Below, piece by piece: positions 11,761 to 22,779 of a stretch of DNA of 64,000 bases (its first letter is position 1; each line of letters starts with the position of its first letter). The translations under genes were made by a program, and so were the position numbers. The DNA lies in the NCBI RefSeq assembly GCF_022458985.1, contig NC_061775.1, positions 28,508,819-28,572,818 of the forward strand. The letters run 5' to 3'. The notes under the pieces were generated by a model that did no database searches, was not told the DNA's origin, and was given only the letters and a program-made list of their open reading frames with translations. The stretch is from Mugil cephalus. Its lineage: Eukaryota; Chordata; Actinopteri; Mugiliformes; Mugilidae.

Positions 11761-12509
11761 GTCTCCTGTCTGGTAGAGACAGAGCGATTTACTTAAAAAG
11801 AAAAAGAAATAACTAAACGTCTGAGGCTAAAGTTGGCTTCCATTAGCTTCCGTTAGCTACTGTTAGCTACAGGTCCTCAACAAAATCTAAAACCTGCAAA
11901 CCAAACAGCTGCAGCCGTTCTTAATGTAATGGCTGATGTTACTGGGACAGTTCTGCAGAGAGAAGACGCTACAAACATATTCTAAAAACATTTGACTGTA
12001 AAGAAAGTGTCGCTACGAATGAAACGCTGTAATTAATTTAATGGTGGCTGGTCAGACTATCAGGACTTTTTAATTTAATACCACGTATGGAATAAAATCC
12101 AGCTGTTTTTAGTAAATGTGGTGCAACGTGCCAGAAAGATGAGACCTGCTTTAAAAGCAGGAGCTGAACCAGTCGTCTGTGGTCAGGATCAGAGTGACTG
12201 CGTTTATTCTGCTGTCACTCGTGTTTTTATCTTATTCGTGTTTTAATGCTTGAAGCTTCTGCCACAGCAAACAGACGACTCGACCTTTAGAGGCTTTTAC
12301 TGACGTTTATCTGATGCTGGATCAGCCGGACGGGACGGGGGGGTTAATGTGGGGATCTGAATAATAAAGAGTTTCTTTGCCGACTGCTTCTGAACATTTA
12401 ATTTTGAAGTTTGAGAAAATAAATTTTCTACGTATTAAATGAATGTTGTGTCAATTTGACTAAATGTAATAATTAAAAGTTGAATAAAAGTACGGAAGAT
12501 GAAAAGGAG

Positions 12510-12632
12510 GTCATGTGGTTTTCATTGAGCCAATCAGAGACGATCCAGGAAACATCCTCAGGTCTGATCAGGGTCTAATGTGGTCTACAAGGTCCCCCTC
12601 TGAACTGGTTTATCAGGAACCATGAAGAACAA
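12510..12632 (+). repeat. Dispersed repeat family C, copy 1
   Basis: About 120 bp (from CATGTGGTTTTCATTGAGCC to CAGGAACCATGAAGAAC) is nearly identical to 62155-62283 in the same orientation. The high similarity suggests recent spread or gene conversion. Confidence 0.85.
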
Positions 12633-13317
12633 CAAGTGTCTGAATCAGCTGTGACGTCCTAATGAACCTATTAACGGTTCATTGCTGCTTGTGTCAAAGC
12701 TCCCAGAAAAAGAAGGAAACAGTGATTGAACACGTTTGCCTCTGGGAAATGAAGTCAAACAGCAGCTGGTAAACACAGGAGACACAGTGTGAACGTCTGT
12801 GGATGTAAAGCAGGTTCCTGTCCGTCCTGACCTTTGACCCTGGGCTGGATCCGGATGCAGGACGACGTCCATGCGTCTCTCTCATGTCTGTGTCCTCTGA
12901 TCCAGAACCAGACGACATCCATAAGCTGGAAACATTACAGAAATGGGACCTTTCATCAGAAACACTCATTTTCTCATTTTTTACTTCATTACAATATTGA
13001 GGAACGTTATCACACAATTATTTACATTTATTTATTCTTGACAGAAAAATGAAAGATAACTGGTAAATGTTGGCATTAAATACTTATAAATATGCATTTT
13101 CATTACTTTAGCAGGATAAAATACATTAAATGCTGGTTTCATAACTGTGGAGTATTTTGATGGAGTTTAGTGGAACGAATTTAATGACAATGTGTTTTTC
13201 TATTAAACGATCAAAGTTTGTGTGACAGTGTTTTTAAACTATCGACTGTGTAAATGGCTTAAATTTATATAAAAAAAAATATATTTAATGACTAATGAAA
13301 ATCCAGTCGTCGATTTA

Positions 13318-13745
13318 GAATCGTTCGAATTTTGAATGAAGTTTGGTTGAAGGTTTTAAAGAAAAATGGTCATTGCGGGTTGATATTTGTTTCTTTGTTG
13401 TTGTTTTTTGTCTCTGTTTGCAGCAAAATATAAACACACAACCTTAAACTAATCTGTGATATTTCCAATGTGCTTTCACAAAGTTTGAACCGCAGCTGCC
13501 GCGACAAAACGTTAGCGTTCCAGTGTAAATGTAAAAACGTCAGTATTTTGAATGGAGTTTGGTAGAAACGTAGCTAGAACTTAACACTGGGACAGAAGCT
13601 ACGAATTTAAAGATTGAAAACACAACAACAAAGTTCTTTGTTTGTTTGATTTAGTTTTTACAGCGCGATATAAACACATAAAAACTGACCTGTGATATTT
13701 CACAAACTTCTTCGACACAAGTTCCGTCCGTTAGCTTCTACTTTA
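13318..13745 (+). repeat. Diverged ~210-230-bp tandem duplication
   Basis: Two adjacent blocks share the order TTTTGAATG(G/A)AGTTTGG, then a T/G-rich run, then a G(A/C)(A/G)ATATAAACACA word, then CTGTGATATTTC, then a GTTAGC word. Copy 1 starts about 13325 and copy 2 about 13538. No coding frame is shared. Confidence 0.55.
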
Positions 13746-13867
13746 GCAACAAGCTAACCCTAAAGTTAGTGTCGTCATTGCGCTGGATTGTAACTGTATT
13801 TCTTATAAAGTTAACGTAAAAAATAAATAATACTAATAAAGAAAAAAAAAGATGGACGCTATGACAG

Positions 13868-13946
13868 CTCATCTGAAGTAGAGCGCCCCCTGGTGGCTGG
13901 AGGCCGCAGTGCAGGTAAACTCCACCTCCTCCATGTTGGTGTTTTT
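13868..13946 (+). repeat. Dispersed repeat family A carrying a CTCF-like core, copy 1
   Basis: It contains GCGCCCCCTGGTGG at 13883-13896, the reverse complement of a consensus CTCF core, followed by CTGGAGG.CGCAGT.CAGGT and CTCCACC.CCTCCATGTT. The same arrangement recurs at 31.2 (reversed), 33.6 and 43.5 kb. Confidence 0.75.
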
Positions 13947-15565
13947 TAGAGGATGTTTCTGTCACTTCAGGTAGTTAATGTTCATAAATGTTCAGGTGAC
14001 ATTGTTATTGTTTAAAGCTGCTCTTTCTTTGTTGTAAGTGCAAACAACAACAACAATAAACACGTTAAAGCTAATTCTACTCAGTAAAAGTAATATCAGC
14101 AAACAAAAGCTCACAGAGTTTGTGAATTCACATCCTAGTAAAATTTTAAATTTGTCCTTTTCAAAGTAGCTTTCATAGAATTAATACGAGTCAAACTATC
14201 TGCAGATTTACTGTGAATATTTATATCTATCAACAGCATGTTCTCAAAGGACCAAAAATAAAAATAAAATTATCCAAACTCTGTAGATGAATCACTAGAC
14301 GGATGTAAATGGTTTATATGTGTTCTGTTAGAGACCAAAGTTCTAACTTTTATTTAACTCATAATCTTTTGAAATCTGCCTCGTTTTGTTCATGTAAAAT
14401 CATCTCAGAGATTATTCTAAATAAAACCTGAAAAAAAGGTCAAACTGGTGAAGGTGCAGCTGTGTTAACTCGTGTTTTCTTGCCATAAAATGAATTTAAT
14501 GTGAGTTTATTTTGATGTGAAGTCGGGAGAAGTTGTCGTGTGTATTGAGAGGAAACGTTTAACGTCGTGTAAATGAGCTTCGGGCCGTGGACGAATAAAC
14601 GAGGCTTTTAAGGGACGTGTGAGATGGAGACACATGTAAACGAGAAGGAAAACCTGCAGACTGCAGGAAGAACTTCACACTCCACATGAAACCACTTAAA
14701 CCACTTTGTGGATTCTGAAAAATAAACTCATTTATACCTAAAAACTTAAACGCGTTTCATCAGGACACATTCAGACTTTTAACTGAAACCTTCATCACAT
14801 GAGAAACATTCACCACATAAACATGAGGATCAGTTCAGTGAACGGCTGTTTTAATTGTGGCTTTACAGCTTTTCTTTGTGTGCTTTTGATTTCGTTTTTA
14901 CCTTTTATTCACTGATTAAATGAAGCCATTGACTCTATTAAAACTCTTTATTTATGGCTCCAGCTCACATCATTTCATCTCAGTTAAAATCCATGAAAGT
15001 ATCAGTTTGAATTAAAATAATTTGAGGCCGACTCTGCTTTTGTGTGAAATTTTAAAATAAATGTTTCTTTTCAGACCGAAATCACATGAAAATCAAAAGT
15101 TACTCGAATTCAGATTAAGAAAGAACAAGAAGAAGAGTTCAGACGTTTAAAGTCCGTTAAACTTTCCCATGTGTAACGTTTCCAGAGTTTGTAGCTGAGT
15201 TTCTGTCACATGATGATTCCTGAAACGAATCTATTGATCCTGGATCTGATCTGATCAGTTTCCTCGTGTTTGATCGGCTGCGAACGAGACTCATCAGGCT
15301 CCATCGACATGATTAACGCCTCAGGACACGTCAGTGAATTAATATGACTCCATTCAATCTCTGTTATCTGAGTTTTAATCAAATAGCAAATATAAATATA
15401 AAGTCAGTATTAATATATGTTAATATCAGTCATATTTTCCGGGAGAGAAATAAATGAATAAAGACCTGTAATAATCACACGGCTTCAGAGGGTTGAATAT
15501 AATAAATGAATAAAGAGAAACTGGAGCAGATTGACATTAAACATTGCAGCAGGTCATAGGTGAGA

Positions 15566-15579
15566 CCAGCAGGTGGCGC
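15566..15579 (+). promoter_or_regulatory. CTCF-like core motif
   Basis: CCAGCAGGTGGCGC fits the CTCF core CCASYAGRKGGCRS at every position. It lies about 1.4 kb upstream of the gadd45b start codon. Binding is inference. Confidence 0.45.
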
Positions 15580-15983
15580 AGTAACATCACTAACAAACAT
15601 CAGTCAGTCTGATCTGACTTTAATGAACACAAACCACCTTAACTTAAATTCCACCTTCATAAAACTTTCATTTCACACGTGAAGGACACGTTCACATAAA
15701 TAATTTGATTTAAAAAAAATTAATATAAACCAGGAAACTTCATTTTCTTTAACATTTCTAATTTGGGCTAAAAAAATAAAGAAACTTGTTGATTAGATGA
15801 TGATGAACCTGATCCTAACTTTTAAAACTAATCATTTCATCATTTATTTAATACATTCAACTAAATTCCAAACTAAACTAGAAAGAAAATAATTATTGTT
15901 CATTAAAATAAAAAGTAATTTTTTTTTTCAGACTGATCCCTGTAAAGCTTTTAATTCATTCATTCATTCAATCATTCATTCAT

Positions 15984-16118
15984 TTAAACCAGTGAGAGTG
16001 TTGCAGCCTGGACCTCATCAACCAACTGGTTCTGCAGAGACTCCGGGTCCTGTTCCAACACGTCCTGCTGGTTTCACTGCTGCAGCTCCAGATCCGGCCG
16101 CTGGGGGGCGCTCTCAGA
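15984..16118 (-). pseudogene. Coding-like Gln/Glu-rich fragment with one in-frame stop
   Basis: On the minus strand one frame reads SESAPQRPDLELQQ, then a TGA (16074-16076), then NQQDVLEQDPESLQNQL continuing to a TAA at 15984. The composition looks coding and heptad-like, and an AG acceptor-like site (ggttcag) lies just upstream. The TGA and lack of a recognised homologue argue for a decayed exon or coincidence. Confidence 0.25.
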
Positions 16119-16289
16119 CCTGAACCGGGTCCGGAGCAGAGCTGCAGGAGGAGTAGGAGGAGGAGGAGGAGGAGGAGGAGGGGATCACATGAAGCATGTG
16201 AACACATAGGGATGTGTTAATGAATCTGCAGCGGGTTTGACCTCATGTTTTCACCAGAACAGAACTTATTTATTTATTATTTTCCAGCA

Positions 16290-16350
16290 GATTCAGATTC
16301 AAAAACACTTTATTTGTTCCCGGGATCAATTCAGGCCCCGAGTTCAGTAA
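16290..16350 (-). mobile_element. LINE 3'-end-like remnant
   Basis: AAACACTTTATTTGTTCCCG followed by GGATCAATTCAGG is the reverse complement of the TTGATCC-rich 3' tail typical of fish L2/Rex-like LINEs. It is very short; the family is not resolved. Confidence 0.4.
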
Positions 16351-16559
16351 CATAAGGTGAAAAATATCCAATAAAACCAATGCCTCCGTGCAGCTGAAAA
16401 CATCATGAAACCTGTTTCTAGTTGTTGGTGTGTTTGTGGTTCAGGTGAAAGGAGCGGGACCAGTTTCATGGAGGAGGGGGTGGGGTGGGGGGGGGGTCTG
16501 GAAAGTCCTCCACTCACAAGGAGAGAGAGAAGGAGAGAGAGAGAAGTCCCGGTAAACAG

Positions 16560-16735
16560 ACGGGAGGAGACCGGGGATTCTCCGAAACCTCCCCACGTGG
16601 GTCCAGCCTCGGCGCAGCGCGCTCAGCCAATGGGCGCAGAGGACGGGGGCCGTGTTCACCGCTCTGGACCAATCAGAGAGCGCGCGTCTGAGCGCAGGGG
16701 TTTATAAGCCGGAGACTCTGCGCTCCGGAGACAGA
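16560..16735 (+). promoter_or_regulatory. gadd45b core promoter: TATA, two CCAAT boxes, kB-like site
   Basis: A TATA-like box TTTATAAG is at 16701-16708, with CCAAT at 16627-16631 and 16669-16673 (the nearer 28 bp upstream of the TATA). GGGATTCTCC at 16574-16583 fits the NF-kB consensus GGGRNWYYCC. The stretch is GC-rich compared with its surroundings. A start site near 16730-16735 would give a 5'UTR of roughly 190 bases. NF-kB control of mammalian GADD45B is established; its use here is inferred from the motif. Confidence 0.75.
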
Positions 16736-16926
16736 GGCGTCTTTACCCGACACGGACTCACTGAACGCGGACTTATCTTTGCGCTTTTACTCGTATCTTT
16801 ACTCGTATCGGACTCAGGACCCGTGGACCGGTTCTGGATTAACCGCCTGTTCGGACTCTATCTAACGCACAGCCGTGGATTTTTCTCTTTATCCTGGATC
16901 TTGTGGATTATTTCACTGACTTCAAC
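16735..16926 (+). other. gadd45b: gadd45b 5'UTR (estimated start)
   Basis: Sequence between the inferred start site and the ATG at 16927. A short direct repeat (TTTACTCGTATC) occurs at about 16785-16808. No intron is needed in the leader. Confidence 0.55.
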
Positions 16927-17715
16927 ATGACTCTGGAGGAAGTGGTCGGATCCAACAGCACCGACAAAAAGTGAGTTAGATGTTTGTGACCGTGCGCCTC
17001 CTTTGGAGCGGGTTCGGGTTCTGGTTCTGGTTGTGGCTCTATGCTTGTGTGTGGTGTCTCTAACCCCGTGTCCCCCGTGTCCCCGTGTCTGTGCAGGATG
17101 GAGACGGTGAGTCAGGCTCTGGAGGAGCTGCTGGTCGCGGCGCAGAGGCAGGACTGTCTCACGGTGGGAGTGTACGAGTCCGCCAAACTCATGAATGTGT
17201 AAGTATGAGCTCCTCACTCCGCATGGATCCAGGACAGACACCTGTAGTCCACACGAGTCTAACCTGCCCCCCTTCGTCCTGCAGAGACCCGGACAGCGTG
17301 GTCCTGTGCGTCCTCGCCACTGATGAGGACGATGAAGGCGACATCGCGCTGCAGATCCACTTCACGCTGCTTCAGGCTTTTTGCTGCGACAACGACATCA
17401 ACATCCTGCGCGTGTCCGGCATGAGGCGCCTGGCCCAGGTTCTGGACGGGGACACGGAGGCCGGCACCGGCACCGGCACCGAGCCGCGCGACATGCACTG
17501 CATCCTGGTCACGGTAAGTCCCGGTTCCGCTGTCAGAGACCCGGTCTGAACCCGGATGAGATGAGATGAACACGTGTCTGACCCTCCTCCTCCTCCTCCA
17601 GAACCCTCCGCTCCAGCCGCTCCAGTGTCAGGCTCTGGACCGCATCGGCAGCTTCTGTGAGGAGAGCCGCTGCAGGAACCAGTGGGTCCCCTGTCTGGAC
17701 CTGCAGGACCGCTGA
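16927..17715 (+). CDS. gadd45b: Growth arrest and DNA-damage-inducible protein GADD45 beta
   Basis: Four coding exons, 16927-16970, 17097-17198, 17285-17513 and 17602-17715, join in frame with GT-AG introns to give 162 residues, normal for the family (about 160). The protein starts [15 protein letters not shown] and contains the blocks [55 protein letters not shown] and [12 protein letters not shown], which closely match GADD45B. It has the L7Ae/L30e-like fold, with the acidic loop DEDDEGD at about residues 61-67. GADD45 proteins are small nuclear/cytoplasmic adaptors that bind kinases such as MTK1/MEKK4, MKK7 and CDK1-cyclin B and also p21 and PCNA; they link stress to MAPK signalling, cell-cycle arrest and DNA demethylation. 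The exon layout is the canonical one. A Gly-Thr repeat (AGTGTGTE) makes the variable loop slightly unusual. Teleosts can have two beta copies, and I cannot say which this is. Confidence 0.96.
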
Positions 17716-18150
17716 ACCGAACCGAGCCGAACGGGACCGAACCGAACCGCCGCGGAGCGGTGAGAAAAAGAGGAAACGTCCAAACGACCAGACCTCGGCA
17801 CCAGACGAGTAACGGCGTTTGAGTGAAGGAGCCGAACCCATCGGGCCGGACTGGACCGGACCAGACCGGACCGGACCGGACCGGGGAGGGGCTTCCTGCT
17901 TCCTGCTGCCTGAGTGGGGGGGACTGATTGGGCCTCGGGGCCGCGTCAGATGTTGGTACCAGGACTGGTTCTGAAAGCCAGACCGGACTCTGGAGACAAG
18001 AGTGAACTTAAACCAGTGAGAACCTTGAGCCAGTGAGGAGATGCACCTGAGCTGCAGATGAACAATGACTCTGATGATCACGTGACTCTGATGATCACGT
18101 GACTGTGTGATGTTTGATTATTGATGAATAAATGATTGACAGCAGTGATG
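17716..18150 (+). other. gadd45b: gadd45b 3'UTR with polyadenylation signal
   Basis: An AATAAA at 18127-18132 lies about 410 bases after the stop, a fitting polyadenylation signal. The UTR has a GGACCG-rich run (about 17848-17884) and a 17-bp direct duplication (CTGATGATCACGTGACT) that carries two CACGTG E-boxes near 18075-18102. Confidence 0.7.
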
Positions 18151-18159
18151 GTATCTGAG

Positions 18160-20050
18160 TGGTTTGCATCCCTGGGGGGGCGCCGAGGTTCCCCCCGAGG
18201 CCCCCGGAGGGCTCCCTGAGGGCCCCCAAAGACCTGCCCCCCTCCACATGATCTGTGTAGGGTGCAGTTTAAATGGGTCCATGCAGAAACTGCTCATTCC
18301 AACTAAAACTCCACAGAGCTGCTGCCTCTGCTGGGGCATTAAACTCAGACTTTAATGATCCACAAGAGAAAAGATCCTGTAAAATAAAATAGAAAATATT
18401 GTAAGAATAAAGAAGAAAAAATAGAATTAGCATGTGAACAAATGTAGAAATAAAGATGGAAGTAAATTCTAAACATAGGAATTAATATTAACATGGAGTT
18501 ACCTGTCAGAGAAAGGTGCATTGTGGGACATGTAGGAGGGAGGTTACAGAGAATCAGAACTGTAGTGTAATATTAACTTCCTGCTTGTGAGAAGAGTAGA
18601 TTCATTATATATAAAATTATAGAACTCAAACACATTTAAGTAAATTAACATCTTTACAAATGTGAAATATCACAGATAATAAAATACAAAATAGTGAAAG
18701 TTATTTTTGTCATATTTGACAAAGAAAAGCAACAAAGTGTTAAGGCACTAAGTATTTTAGTTTAAAGACACTGAGTCTGATTCTGTCTACGTCCTAAACA
18801 CAGAAATAAAGTCGTTCAGTCACATTCATGGTTGAATTGTGTCGGACGTATATAAATAAATCTCTAAATCTGCAGGATAAAAATGGATGAATAGACGGAG
18901 GAGGAATGTGTCATCTTCACACTGCCTCGGTTTCCATGGCGACGCCTGGACTGTGTGGACTCGATTAGTGTCATAACAATAAAAATAATAAAATGCCATG
19001 TGGGAGTTGAACCTGCAGCACTGTTGCTCAGTAGCTTATTGGTCCTATTAGCTTATGTTTGCTTTCAGACTGAGGTTCTGTTAGCTTATAGCTTCTTTAG
19101 CTTATAGCTTCTTTAGCTTTGCCCTTTGCTGAGTTAGCTCAGCTGCTTATGAAAGGTTAGCTAGTAGCCACTTCAGCAACCAGTGAATGCAGACAGCTAA
19201 CAGAGCCTTAGCTTATAGATAGCCCCTAAACATTTAGGCCTGTTAGCTGCTGTAGCTTCCTGGACCAGTTAGCTCCTAGCCAGCTCTAATCACCAGTTTT
19301 CTGTTAGTTCTGGGTTAGCTTCTGAATCTTGATAGCATATGGTTAACTTCTCCAGCTTGTTAGCTTACTACAAAGTTAGCTTCTCAGGCTAGCTTAGTGG
19401 ACCAGTTAGCCTGTTGCTAATTATTGTGTCCACTCAGCCTACACTTCAGGTTTAGCTTCCAGGCTTTGATAGATCTGGCCTGTTAAGTAGCTCCTCAGGC
19501 TAGTGAGCTCACAGCTTAATGGACCAGTTAGCACATAGCAAACTCTAGTGGCCACTTAGCCTATATGTAGCTTCTGGGTTCTGTTAGCTAAGAGTTAGAG
19601 TTTAGGTCCCATTAGCTTAAATATAGCGTCTTAGTCTGGACTGCTGGTTCTAGTGGAAATACTTCTATATACCAGGTTCTAGCTCATTAACTTACGAGGT
19701 ACATCATGTCCAGTTTGCTGATGGCAGGATTTCAGCAGCTATTTACAGAATGAAGCGTCAGAGAACAACATGTTTCTGGACTCCTCAGTTGTTCCTGATC
19801 TTTGAAACTTATTTTCTGATCCTGTTTTTCTGTGACAGTGGGCGTTATGCATTCTGAAGGGAACACTGAGTTCTCCCAGTCGTGTGCTCGTGTGAAAGCT
19901 GCTCGGTTATAAACTGAAGCTCAGTCTGGAGCCAACTCTGCACAAACAGCCACGACCTCTGCCCATGATGTCACATCCTGTTTAACCCGTCCCCCCTCTC
20001 TCAGGAGGCGACAGGGACTCCGCTCTGCTGACGCCATAGGCCTGTTTGTT
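18160..20050. other. Intergenic: LINE-tail-like sequence and TTAGC-rich stretch
   Basis: About 18340-18460 begins AGACTTTAATGATCCACAAG, like the reverse complement of a LINE 3' end, followed by A-rich decay. An RFX-like palindrome is at 18930-18943. From about 19015 to 19690 the words TTAGCTT, AGCTTAT and GCTAGC recur without a fixed period. No coding potential was seen. Confidence 0.5.
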
Positions 20051-20344
20051 TTGGCAGCCGTTGCTGCAGCTCCTCCAGGTGACGGACGGCTCCCTCGGCC
20101 AATCAGCTGCCAGGATTGTGTCCAGGAATGTGGGGTGCAGTGCTGTGATGTGGGGTTGGTGCAGATGTTCAGGTTCAGAGAATGAGGTCAGCTGACTCCC
20201 TGAATACACTGAAGGAGCAGGTTCTTCCATCCATGGAGTTTTTCTTCCATATTCCAGGACGACACCACCAGGATTCATGGGGCTCAGATAGAGAAAGAGG
20301 TTCAGGGAGCATGAGACCAGACCAGAGTCCAGACCTGAACCCGT

Positions 20345-20506
20345 CCCGGGATCCCGGGGAACGCTGTCCTGCATGTTTTAGATGTTTCCTGCTCCAACAC
20401 ACCTGATTCAAATGATCAGCTCGTCATCAAAACTCTGCAGAGGCCTGATAACGAGCCACTCATTTGAATCAGGATCAGCTCGGAGGACCAGGATCAGGAA
20501 ACACTG
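20345..20506 (+). mobile_element. hAT-type foldback MITE nested in Tc1 (damaged left end)
   Basis: Contains ACACACCTGATTCAAATGAT, its inverted partner CATTTGAATCAGG, and the right end GGAAACACTG. It is the same element as 55524-55734, but its left terminus has decayed. Confidence 0.7.
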
Positions 20507-20632
20507 TCCTAGAGAATGTTTGGGACGAGCTGGAGACTCTGACATCATCAATACAAGATCTGAATAAAAACACTGGAGGAAAGAAACCTGGAGACACTGG
20601 AGAAGCTTCTTATTGAACCAATGGAGGCAAAG

Positions 20633-20748
20633 CTGGAGGAGCTCCGCCCACAGACTAGAGGGGAGGAGCTCCGCCCACAGACTAGAGGGGAGGAGCTCCG
20701 CCCACAGACTAGAGGGGAGGAGCTCCGCCCACAGACTAGAGGGGAGGA
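20633..20748 (+). repeat. 27-bp tandem array in Tc1 remnant, four copies
   Basis: Four nearly perfect copies of the unit GAGGAGCTCCGCCCACAGAC plus TAGAGGG. Confidence 0.9.
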
Positions 20749-20759
20749 GGTTTTGTTTT

Positions 20760-21950
20760 TTTTGGCCAGACTGTGTATAAATAAAATATAATCAGTCTTT
20801 GACAGATGACGTAAAACTCCAGTGCACTTTGTGTGAAAAGCTGCAGCAATAAACCTCATGATGGTAAAACTCAGAGAGACTCAACAACACTGTGAGAAAG
20901 TAAATAACAGACCAAGAGCTGATGGCTGCACTAAACTGGACCAAAAAAGGCTAAATGTAAGCTAACAGGAACAGTTAGCCTTTCTGGGATATTGGCTATA
21001 GTTAACTGTGCCTTGTTCCATCTTGCTAGCTTCCAGTTAGCTTTTTTGTCCCATAAGTCTTATAGCTTATCGTGCTTATAATGCTAACAGGTACAGTTAA
21101 TGTACAGTTAGCTTCTCTGTTCTGTGTCCACAGTTAATCCTGTTAGCTCAGCGTTAGCTTCTCTTTCTTTCCGGTTTACATTTTGTCAAGCTAGCATGAC
21201 GGTTCTCCACCATTTTATCCTACATGCTAGCTAACAGCTAGCTTCTTAGTTACATCAGTTCGTATTTAGCCCTGCTCTTTTTCCAAAGCTACAGCTAGCT
21301 CATCCATGCTGTTGCACTTAGCTTCTTAATGCTGCAAACTGAGACTCTGCTAGTGTATAATTAGTTTTTTTGCTAGCTGGGCTAGCTCGTAGTCTCAGAA
21401 TACACCTGAAGGATGTTTTGATTAATAAATGTGCAAACTGAGATGGTTTAGGTCATAACACATTTCCTCTGATTCTCTGCTAACGTTCAGTATCTAAAGC
21501 AGCGTTCGCTCCTTCTCCCACGTTGAGACGTCGTTTTCACCTCTCGGGTCGTCATGGAGACTCTGTGACGGAGCTTCGTTCACGCGTTTCCTTCTGGTGT
21601 CGTTACTTTCACTTTCCAGAGGTCCAGAGCCGCGCGCTGTGAGCGAGGTGTGATCAGCTCTGCAGCAGGAGGCGGCTTCATTTATTGTTATATGAGAGAT
21701 GTGATAACGCTCTGAGGTCTGTGACGCTCTCACCCCGAGTTAACTGTGAATAGACGGATGTGACATGAGGTCATGTGACTTCTCTCTGTGATGTGATGGA
21801 AGAAGTGAAGCTGCCTCAGACTCACCCAGAGGTTCCGGTGTGGAGGGAGGTCTGTAGAGCGCCGACACAGACCTGGTCCTGGTCCTGGTCCTGGTCCTCA
21901 AGACTCTGCTCCTACAGGACAAATACTGAACTAAACTAGAACCCTGAGGT
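20760..21950. other. Intergenic: second TTAGC/GCTAGC-rich stretch
   Basis: From about 20940 to 21400 GCTAAC, TTAGCTT and GCTAGC words recur as in 19.0-19.7 kb. The rest, with a GGTCCT run near 21871-21897, shows no gene. Confidence 0.5.
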
Positions 21951-21952
21951 TG

Positions 21953-22190
21953 TTTCTAGATGGAGGTAGAGATGAAAGGTTCCTAAAGAAGGTTCTGCAG
22001 TGAGATGTGCTGAGAGCAGGGAGGAGAACTTTAAGAGGCTTAGAGAGGAGAACATGGTGGGAAGAAGAGGAGGAGAGATATTCTCCTGGAGCAGGAATCA
22101 TTTTACCTGGTTAATACCACATGGATGAAGAGCAACACTGGTTTTAAAGTAGATCTGCTATTTATTTCTCTTCAGTCTCATAGATCAGAT
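21953..22190 (+). repeat. Dispersed repeat family D, copy 1
   Basis: About 240 bp matches the reverse complement of 61518-61775, including AAAGAAGGTTCTGCAGTGAG, GGAGGAGAACTTTAAGAGGC and CATGGATGAAGAGCAACACTG-type words. One copy has a short indel relative to the other. Confidence 0.85.
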
Positions 22191-22779
22191 TAGATATTTT
22201 TAGCTCTCTGGGAGGATTCTCATCATCTTTACGTGAATACGGGTCAAGGATCCTGCAGGATCCTGTCGTATAATGAGCCCATTTGTTCTGTGAAGCTTTT
22301 ACTTCTTATAAATTAAAGACGTGAACGTGATCTTATGTTTCCAGAGTAGAAGCACTGATGAAACAACAGCCTCCTGTTTCCCATGATTCCTGTTTACTAT
22401 GGTTTCTCTCATACAAAGCTGAGGCTTTGTGCTGATGCAGGTCAGGGTTTGGACCTGATCAGGGACTGAGGCAGGTTTTATGTGGTGACTGAAGCCGTTG
22501 GTCTGAGATGTGATGACATTACTAGAAGCAGAGACACGTTGGTTTTGTTGAAGCTTGGAAACTCTCATGAGTCACATGAGTCATTTTAAGTCTCGAAAGC
22601 CGTTTTAGTGGAAACTGACTAACCCTGATGTATATTCTGGTGTGTTGTCGTCTCCGAGCCTCGTAGTGACGGTGGCGTCCCTCTCTGTGGCTCCTCAGGA
22701 ATAGCAGCTCTTTATTTTTAGCCGGGCTCAAACCGGCTCAGTGTGTCACTCCTCCAGTTATTTCTGCTCTGCAGCGGCG

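Larger units (their letters stand above)
9548..16440. other. Intergenic region between the coiled-coil gene and gadd45b
   Basis: Mostly AT-rich sequence with no supported gene. It includes an RFX-like palindrome at 10823-10836, a dispersed repeat at 11.1-11.76 kb, a short repeat copy at 12.51-12.63 kb, a diverged tandem duplication at about 13.32-13.74 kb, a CTCF-like repeat at 13.87-13.95 kb, a CTCF-like core at 15566-15579 and LINE-tail-like sequence near 16.29-16.35 kb. The word GGCCACTTTATTAGGAACA near 10077 recurs in reverse at 33.39, 40.61 and 63.80 kb, so it belongs to a dispersed element. Confidence 0.5.
20060..20760 (+). mobile_element. Degraded Tc1/mariner-like element with nested hAT-type MITE
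   Basis: Broken + frames give FQDDTTRIHGAQIEKEVQ, resembling the QDD/QDN.P.H block of Tc1-like transposases, then DQSPDLNP, then TSSIQDLN and LETLEKLLIEPMEAKLEE. A palindromic MITE (about 20345-20506) interrupts the gene just after DLNP. Stops and shifts make it inactive. It ends in an array of GAGGAGCTCC units (20633-20748) and a T-run. Confidence 0.75.

Noticed and set aside
17259..18081. Long minus-strand ORFs over gadd45b
   Set aside because: Shadows of GC-rich gadd45b coding and UTR sequence; the + strand frame has clear homology and splice sites.
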